Source: CAUZJO01 sp963580245 (GTDB lineage: Bacteria > Sumerlaeota > Sumerlaeia > MVZB01). From it: a stretch of 11,315 bases of DNA. Below are positions 6,770 through 11,315 of the stretch, piece after piece. Position 1 is the stretch's first letter. Each line of letters opens with the position of its first letter. The translations under genes were made by a program, and so were the position numbers. The DNA is taken from NCBI GenBank assembly GCA_963580245.1, contig CAUZJO010000152.1:1-11315 (forward strand). The letters are read 5' to 3'. The notes under the pieces are model-generated. The model was given only the letters and a program-made list of their open reading frames with translations. It was not told where the DNA came from and did not search any database.

Positions 6770-7296
6770 TGAGTTTTCCGAACCGGTTTATTAGGATCTC
6801 ACCGGGGCCTTTCTTCGTCCGCCCTTCGGTGCGTGCCGGCGGTCGCGCGGGGCTCGGCTCGGCGGGTCGGGTGAAGTTGGTTCGCGACCGACCCCGGGGC
6901 CCCTGTACGAAAAAGCAGGGGGGGACGCACACCCGGTAGGGGTCCCATTCTCGCATATTTTTGTATTTCAATTCTGGCGATCGGCATCGGAGGACGCGGC
7001 CTAAATCGCGTCTACGGCCCGAGAGTCGACGGAGGTGGGCCGGGGCGGGGTTTGACACGGCTATGCCTGAGAAGATCGATCCTGGGCACTGTAAGCGGTC
7101 TTTCTCGGGGACGGAAGGCCCACCATCTTCTCGGCCTTAGCGTCATTCGGCAATTCCCTTCCATCGGACTCGGCAGGGCGACATGCCGAACCGCCAGAAG
7201 GTCAGGGGGCGACGGGGGTTGGTCTGGCCGGTCATTGCTCGCTCCGGCCTGTTCGATTACAAATAAGGTGGGGGAGCGCATGACTCCAGATTCGGC

Positions 7297-7326
7297 TTGA
7301 GGTTAGTTCATGGGCATCTGTATAGT
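7297..7326 (+). promoter_or_regulatory. Candidate sigma70 promoter of the glycosidase gene
   Basis: TTGAGG (7297-7302) and TATAGT (7321-7326) are separated by 18 bases. The predicted leader is about 138 bases long and includes the stem-loop at 7384-7410 and the palindrome at 7425-7438. Confidence 0.35.
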
Positions 7327-7424
7327 TACTCCGGTTTCTGGAATGACTTTCGAAATGGCCCTTAACCCGTGAGAAGCGGCGGGCGACCGGATCAATATGC
7401 CGGCGGGTCGTTACGATTTGAATT

Positions 7425-7438
7425 CCACGCGTGCGTGG
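7425..7438. promoter_or_regulatory. Operator-like palindrome upstream of the glycosidase
   Basis: CCACGC-GT-GCGTGG is a 14-bp near-perfect dyad (6-bp arms, 2-bp centre) lying 32 bases before the start codon. Its position between candidate promoter and ribosome-binding site fits a repressor operator. In RNA it could form only a short hairpin. No regulator gene is in the window. Confidence 0.3.
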
Positions 7439-7470
7439 GGAAACTCAGTCATTCGCGAAGGAGGATAGTA

Positions 7471-9630
7471 ATGTTGTCTCACCGTTGGATCATAAGATTC
7501 CTCATTGCGTCTTGTTTCCTGGCCGGCGTCGTACGGACGGGATCCATCCGGGCCGAGGATGGCGACTACGCCGTCCTCAAAAGGCCCGTCCGCGTCAACG
7601 GTCCCACGGTCACCAAGATTGGCGACGATCCCGTTCATCTCTACGGCGATCTGTACGTTTACTCGCGGTCGCCCGATTTTCAGCCCGGCAACCCGATCCA
7701 GGAGGGCAACGCGCATCCGCGAACGAAAATCACGCCGAAGAAACCGTGGGAGATCGAGAGCAACTATTTGGGGGTGCCAGCGCGGATCGTCGAGGGGGGA
7801 TTCAATTCGCGTTACTCGTTCGCGTCGCCCCACGCCGAATACGAACTGTATTGGCCGGTGCACCTGATCGACGGCGACCCCGAAAGCTTCTGGATGATTC
7901 GCCGTGATGGACCCTATGAGCAGCCCTTTCGCACCGAACCGGTGGAACTGCGCATCGACCTTCCGCAAGAGACGACCGTCCGGCAGATCAACATGATCAC
8001 CATGCCCGAAGGTCCGCCGCCGCGCGCCTTCAAGATCGGCTCCCAGGAGGTGGATCCCGAAAAGATGTATTACAACTCGCTGCCCAAGGATCTCGAGGTC
8101 CTGGTCAGCCGCGACGGGCATCATTGGGACACGGTGTTCAAGACCGACGACCTCCCGCGCGCCGGCAAGCGCGAAAAGGTCGAGATACCCTTCCTGCCGC
8201 GTCAGGCCAAGCAGATCATGCTGCGCGGGAACAACTTCGGTCCGCTCATCCACCCCGACCTCGGCCCGTTTATGATGGGGCTGTTCTTCGGTTACACATG
8301 GGCGTTTGCCGAGTTGGAAGTGCTCGACAACCATGACCGCAACGTCGCGCTGGCTTCGCGCGGGGCCGGGATCACGCAATACACCGGCCGCGTCTCGACG
8401 TGGGATTTCGACGTCATGAACGACGTGGCCCTCGCGATGCGTTATGACCTGGGGGCCAAGTGGATCCGGGCCAACTACTGGGGCGGGAACCTGATGTGGC
8501 ATTACGTTGAGCAGGAACCGGGCGTCTACGTCATCGATCCGGTCTCGGACCTGGCCGTTTCGGAGGCTGCGAAGAACGGCATCGATGTGATCATGGGATT
8601 GGAGTATGGCAATTGGCTCTACGCCGACTCGCCGCGCCCCAACCTGGCCAATAATTACGACCCGATCCTGTTCGATCCGCCCCCCTCGCCGATCACGCCC
8701 GAACAGATCGAAGCCTACACGCGCTGGGTGCGGTTCATGGTCGAGAACTTCAAGGACCGCATCACGTGGTGGGAAATCTGGAACGAGCCGAGCACCAATC
8801 GCGCGCGATACGGGTTCGGTTCGGACCGCGAGGGGGCGCGCCACTACGCCAACCTGATCAAGGCGACCGTCCCGGTCATTCGCGAACTCGCGCCCGATTC
8901 CAAGATTATGATCAGCAACGCCTACTGGCCGTGGGAGATATTCAAGGAAGAGGTCTTCGCCGACGTCGCCCAGCTCATTGACGGGTTCGAACTCCACGTG
9001 CGCGTCTATGAATGGAGCCTCGACGGCGCGAACTATCAGAACCTTCCCAAATACATCCGTGACAATAGGGCCGAGGCCGAGTCGATGGGTTTCAACGGCG
9101 TCTACCTGTCGCAAGAAAACCAATGGTTCGCCGAACCCAACCCCGCGCAGTGGATGCAAGGTCGCATCAAACCGACCTACATCGGACAGGCCAAGAACAT
9201 GGCGCGGCTGATGTTCCAGAACGCCGCGCTGGAGGTCGTCAGTTTTTGGCAGGGCGGGTTTCAGATGGAAAGCGGCACGCTCGCCCCCTCTTACTACGTT
9301 TTCCGCACGCTCGCCACGGTCACCGACGGCGCCAAACCGGCCGAAGTCGAGGTTGGGTTCAGCACGAAGCGCGTCATCGATCATCACGGCATGCGCCTGC
9401 CCGACGGGAACCTGTTGCTGGGCCTGTGGCTTCCCGGCGACGCGGTCGACAATCACACGGGGCAGAAGACCGAGGTCACGCTGCCCAACCTGCAAGCCAA
9501 TCGGATTACGGGCATCGACACGCTGAACGGCACCGAACAGGCGGTCAACTTCGAAAGCGAAGCGGGCGCGACCGTCATCCGCGGACTCGTTGTTCACGAT
9601 TATCCGCTGGTGCTGCGCATCGAGCATTGA
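7471..9630 (+). CDS. Secreted discoidin-domain clan GH-A glycoside hydrolase
   Basis: The start is ATG 7471, behind AAGGAGGA at 5-base spacing and opening a clear signal peptide (MLSHRWIIRFLIASCFLAGV, cleavage near IRA). The frame is open earlier (7369) but without a ribosome-binding site. The mature protein of about 690 residues has a discoidin/F5-8-type-C-like domain at about 120-290 (HLIDGDPESFW, VELRIDLPQ, VLVSRDGHHWD, AFAELEVLD), which usually binds glycans. A TIM barrel at about 305-610 carries ITWWEIWNEPS: Glu439 after Asn fits the acid/base of clan GH-A. Glu549 in YLSQENQW is a nucleophile candidate. A C-terminal beta-sandwich (about 620-719) ends PLVLRIEH. The barrel looks like the GH39/GH5-like neighbourhood but I cannot assign a CAZy family or substrate. 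It probably acts in the periplasm or outside the cell. Nothing looks broken. Confidence 0.85.
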   Translation: MLSHRWIIRFLIASCFLAGVVRTGSIRAEDGDYAVLKRPVRVNGPTVTKIGDDPVHLYGDLYVYSRSPDFQPGNPIQEGNAHPRTKITPKKPWEIESNYLGVPARIVEGGFNSRYSFASPHAEYELYWPVHLIDGDPESFWMIRRDGPYEQPFRTEPVELRIDLPQETTVRQINMITMPEGPPPRAFKIGSQEVDPEKMYYNSLPKDLEVLVSRDGHHWDTVFKTDDLPRAGKREKVEIPFLPRQAKQIMLRGNNFGPLIHPDLGPFMMGLFFGYTWAFAELEVLDNHDRNVALASRGAGITQYTGRVSTWDFDVMNDVALAMRYDLGAKWIRANYWGGNLMWHYVEQEPGVYVIDPVSDLAVSEAAKNGIDVIMGLEYGNWLYADSPRPNLANNYDPILFDPPPSPITPEQIEAYTRWVRFMVENFKDRITWWEIWNEPSTNRARYGFGSDREGARHYANLIKATVPVIRELAPDSKIMISNAYWPWEIFKEEVFADVAQLIDGFELHVRVYEWSLDGANYQNLPKYIRDNRAEAESMGFNGVYLSQENQWFAEPNPAQWMQGRIKPTYIGQAKNMARLMFQNAALEVVSFWQGGFQMESGTLAPSYYVFRTLATVTDGAKPAEVEVGFSTKRVIDHHGMRLPDGNLLLGLWLPGDAVDNHTGQKTEVTLPNLQANRITGIDTLNGTEQAVNFESEAGATVIRGLVVHDYPLVLRIEH

Positions 9631-9967
9631 TCCTTATTGGGTCTGAACAATAGGGATTGAGAAAGAACCAGACCGGAGCACGAGAATAGGTGTGCCTCGC
9701 CAAAATTCGGAACTTCAATGATTGCAGTCACTTGACTTATTTCTTCGTCAGGCCGAAAATTGGCCATGATGATCAAGATGCTCATAGCAATCGTGTCAAT
9801 TTGCTTACGCGTCCTACGCCAAACCTTGGGTCATTTGTGGAGTAGGCACTGCTCACCCTTGATCCTTCATAAAGTTGGAAAAACAGCTCGACAGAAAGGG
9901 TGGTACCATCGGGAGTGTTGTGGTGCTTTGAGTTAGGTCTACGCGAAAAAGCACAAGGAGCTTGCCG
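9631..9967. other. Intergenic region after the glycosidase
   Basis: No supported gene. An inverted repeat GGTCTG/CAGACC (9640-9645 and 9669-9674) follows the glycosidase stop but lacks a T-tract, so it is not a classical terminator. A second, GTGCTTT/AAAGCAC (9923-9929 and 9948-9954, 18-base loop), abuts the AAGGAG ribosome-binding site at 9955-9960. No convincing promoter is visible. Confidence 0.45.
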
Positions 9968-10390
9968 ATGGTGACATCTTTGCATCCCAGCCCCACTCAC
10001 TCGATCAAGGTCGAATTCGGCGGCGCCCCGTGGGCGCATTACAGCGGTCATCTCCACGCGCATACGATCGCGCTGCGCGAGATTCTCGACCATGCCCAAG
10101 TCGTCAATGACCGTTCGCTCATGGATTTCGTCAAGTCCGGTTACGAGTGGACCCGGGAATTCGGCATCGCGGAGATCGGCTGGGTTCCCGAATGGACTAA
10201 CAACAACTTTTGCGAAGGCTGCCAAATCTCGGACGTGGTGGCCTTGGCGATTCATCTTTCGGACCTGTGCGTGGGGGCTTTTGGGTTCGGCCTGCGTCTG
10301 GTTCCCGAAACAAAAGGCAAGACCCTGGAAGAGATTGCCCATTTCTGGTTGCCCCAACGGAAACCCGATAAATCCTCAATCACGGATTAA
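9968..10390 (+). pseudogene. Chimeric ORF: alpha/alpha-toroid-like enzyme fragment joined to an MFS sugar-porter C-terminus
   Basis: ATG 9968 has AAGGAG at 7-base spacing (TTG 9962 is a poorer start). The first ~100 residues (AHYSGHLHAHTIALREIL, DFVKSGYEWTREFG, GWVPEW, FCEGCQISDVVALAIHLSD) resemble the C-terminal part of large hypothetical proteins that look like GH127-type alpha/alpha-toroid enzymes. In those, LSD is normally followed by GVGDYW-type sequence. Here the text switches near 10267-10285 to FGFGLRLVPETKGKTLEEI, the cytoplasmic tail signature (PETKG) of MFS sugar porters, and ends after 35 more residues. The porter has lost all twelve membrane helices and the enzyme has lost its N-terminus, so neither can function as such. 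A ribosome-binding site at the start means a 140-residue product could still be made. A fusion at a deletion junction or an assembly chimera are the likely explanations. Confidence 0.6.
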
Positions 10391-10704
10391 ACGCCAGCCG
10401 GCGGGGCAAGCAGAACTGCCTTCAAGCTTCGGGACCTTCTTCAGGGGGCAAGAAAATGTAAAATTCCGCAACGACGTTGGTGAGATTATTCTCAGCAACA
10501 CCCGTTGAACGGCCCTGGTCTTAAAGAGGTCAAGCCCAATCGGAGCATGCCCTAAGTTCAATCATTTCAAGGAACGCGAGCTTTCGGGAGGGACAGGTCC
10601 TTGGGTCTGGCCCAAACTGACCCATATCAGGCAGTCGGGGTCCCGTGGCATATTCAATGGAACCAGGCCATGAGGGTAATTTTTACGATGGCAATTTTTT
10701 TATA
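10391..10704. other. Intergenic region with several small inverted repeats, no gene seen
   Basis: It contains CAACG-A-CGTTG (10469-10479), a hairpin around ATTATT (10476-10499), GGAC-AG-GTCC (10591-10600) and TTGGG-TCTGG-CCCAA (10601-10615). None is followed by a T-tract, so none is a clear terminator. The reading frames show no recognisable protein; decayed coding sequence remains possible. Confidence 0.4.
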
Positions 10705-10734
10705 TTGACTGAGGGTGGGGCTGTCGATTAAACT
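10705..10734 (+). promoter_or_regulatory. Sigma70-type promoter of the RRM gene
   Basis: TTGACT (10705-10710) and TAAACT (10729-10734) are spaced 18 bases apart, in an AT-rich pocket following a run of T. Transcription would start near 10741, leaving a leader of about 120 bases. Confidence 0.5.
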
Positions 10735-10800
10735 ATCTGAGGCTTTCCATTCGTTTTAGCTTCCCTCCAGCCAAATCGATTGGAAAAAGTCAAATTGAGA

Positions 10801-10840
10801 CCCAAGGGGGAATTGCGCGGTTACGTGCGGGTTCCTTGGG
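10801..10840 (+). promoter_or_regulatory. Leader hairpin of the RRM gene
   Basis: CCCAAGG (10801-10807) and CCTTGGG (10834-10840) form a perfect 7-bp stem around a 26-base loop, ending 23 bases before the start codon. It lies inside the predicted transcript. Autoregulation by the RRM protein or temperature-dependent folding are possibilities (inference). Confidence 0.35.
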
Positions 10841-10863
10841 CATAAATTCGAACGGAGAATCGT

Positions 10864-11166
10864 ATGAACATTTACGTGGGAAATCTTTCCTACAACACGA
10901 CCGAAGGCGACCTGCGTGGCGCCTTTGAAAGCCACGGAGAGGTTGTCTCTGCCGCAGTGATTTCGGACAGAGACACGGGCCGCTCCAAAGGATTTGGCTT
11001 CATTGAGATGGCCGACAGTGAACAAGCCAAGTCAGCGATCAGTGCCCTGGATGGAAGCGATCTCGATGGGCGACAAATCAAGGTGAACGAGGCTCGTCCA
11101 AAAACCGAACGCTCTGGTGGAGGTGGAGGTGGAGGTGGAGGTGGAGGCCAGCGAGACCGCTGGTAA
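10864..11166 (+). CDS. Single-RRM RNA-binding protein with glycine tail
   Basis: A 100-residue protein with one RNA-recognition motif. RNP2 is IYVGNL (3-8) and RNP1 is KGFGFIEM (42-49), with the aromatic RNA-stacking residues Tyr4, Phe44 and Phe46 intact. After the domain (to about residue 78) comes a run of eleven glycines and QRDRW. Such small bacterial RRM proteins, best known from cyanobacteria, bind single-stranded RNA and are often cold-induced; the target here is unknown. The start ATG has CGGAGA upstream. The gene stands alone with its own promoter, a long leader with a hairpin, and a terminator, all visible. Its base composition is less GC-rich than the glycosidase gene. The assignment is firm; the physiological role is not. 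Confidence 0.93.
   Translation: MNIYVGNLSYNTTEGDLRGAFESHGEVVSAAVISDRDTGRSKGFGFIEMADSEQAKSAISALDGSDLDGRQIKVNEARPKTERSGGGGGGGGGGGQRDRW
11116..11148 (+). repeat. GGTGGA hexanucleotide run encoding the polyglycine tail
   Basis: Five perfect GGTGGA copies followed by GGC encode eleven glycines. Replication slippage would change tail length without shifting the frame. Confidence 0.9.
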
Positions 11167-11218
11167 CCGCCTGTCCGTGTGAGCCAAGCGCTCACGATAA
11201 GAAGCTGAAATAGAGAAT

Positions 11219-11258
11219 GCGGGTCAGAATCGCGGAGGGTGATTCAGGCCCGTTTTCT
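11219..11258 (+). terminator. Intrinsic terminator of the RRM gene
   Basis: A stem formed by 11219-11231 (GCGGGTCAGAATC) and 11241-11253 (GATTCAGGCCCGT), with one A-A mismatch and a 9-base loop, leads directly into TTTTCTC. A smaller hairpin, GTGAGC-CAAGC-GCTCAC, lies between it and the stop codon (11178-11194) and lacks a T-tract. Confidence 0.55.
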
Positions 11259-11315
11259 CAACTCAAACTTCTTGCTCTCTGTCTTTTCAATTTCTGTCCT
11301 TCCCGAAAACTCGCA

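Larger units (their letters stand above)
6770..7470. other. Long divergent intergenic region with stacked inverted repeats
   Basis: Between the divergent isomerase and glycosidase genes there is no convincing coding sequence; the open frames here are low-complexity GC shadows. Three inverted repeats lie in series: 7069-7132 (GAGAAGAT with ATCTTCTC, enclosing TGGGC 7083-7087 with GCCCA 7118-7122), 7170-7189 (TCGGCA, 8-base loop, TGCCGA) and 7226-7249 (GGCCGG, 12-base loop, CCGGCC). A glycosidase promoter candidate, a leader stem-loop at 7384-7410 and a palindrome at 7425-7438 follow. A consensus TTGACA sits at 7052-7057 without a good -10. Confidence 0.5.

Noticed and set aside
6876..6892. A T-arm-like stem and 7-base loop (GTTGG TTCGCGA CCGAC)
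   Set aside because: The loop lacks the conserved A58, and no acceptor, D or anticodon arm fits around it; no tRNA.
7411..9627. A 738-codon open frame antisense to the whole glycosidase gene
   Set aside because: Its residues are an Arg/Asp/Val/Gly-rich shadow typical of GC-rich codon usage opposite a real gene. The sense strand has signal peptide, domains and catalytic motifs.
9932..9938. GTTAGGT matching the integron attC core GTTRRRY
   Set aside because: No matching RYYYAAC partner, no integrase and no cassette structure nearby; a 7-base degenerate match is expected by chance.
9782..10357. A 191-codon minus-strand frame opposite the chimeric ORF
   Set aside because: The plus strand carries recognisable family motifs (PETKG, GHLHAH); the antisense product has none and no ribosome-binding site.

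Overview
The window looks like a piece of an uncultured, fairly GC-rich Gram-negative bacterium with a large secreted carbohydrate-active repertoire. Proteins with Thr-Pro linkers, formylglycine-generating-enzyme (FGE) lipoprotein N-termini, right-handed beta-helix (pectate-lyase-like) proteins, discoidin-GH fusions and stand-alone Gly-tailed RRM proteins together recall Hydrogenedentes, Sumerlaeota, Planctomycetes or other PVC-like lineages. This placement is an impression from gene content; no phylogenetic marker is present.

Layout. (1) Positions 1-888 hold the tail of a protein built from about 66-residue acidic tandem repeats. The array breaks off abruptly inside a repeat. (2) Positions 888-1091 hold only the N-terminal signal peptide and first strands of an FGE-sulfatase-domain protein. 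(3) Positions 1108-3558 encode a secreted three-part protein: an N-terminal jelly-roll-like domain, a Thr-Pro linker with a beta domain, and a C-terminal pectate-lyase-3 beta-helix. A single in-frame TAG at 1603-1605 splits it. (4) Convergent to it on the minus strand are a candidate 47-codon small gene (3562-3705) and a 556-residue secreted protein with an internal duplication (3770-5440). (5) Further along the minus strand is a xylose-isomerase-like TIM-barrel sugar isomerase/epimerase (5786-6706) with a good sigma70 promoter and a probable terminator. (6) A 764-base divergent intergenic region follows, with stacked hairpins, a promoter and an operator-like palindrome. It leads to a secreted discoidin plus clan GH-A glycosidase (7471-9630). 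(7) Positions 9968-10390 hold a short chimeric ORF: an alpha/alpha-toroid-like enzyme fragment joined to the last ~35 residues of an MFS sugar porter. (8) An RRM RNA-binding protein with its own promoter, structured leader and terminator closes the window (10705-11258).

How the genes fit together. The intact proteins suggest extracellular glycan binding and cleavage (beta-helix protein, duplicated-domain protein, GH) plus cytoplasmic sugar processing (TIM-barrel isomerase). The RRM gene is housekeeping-like and unrelated. I see no defence system, CRISPR, rRNA, tRNA or transposase.

The most unusual features are three gene-fragment junctions (about 888, 1089 and 10267-10285), one nonsense codon in an otherwise well-preserved gene, an apparent loss of a canonical metal-ligand Glu in the isomerase, and a jelly-roll-like domain shared by the two secreted proteins on either side of 3558. 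The junctions fit either genuine deletion scars among repetitive gene families or metagenomic assembly chimeras. Sequence alone cannot decide between these.
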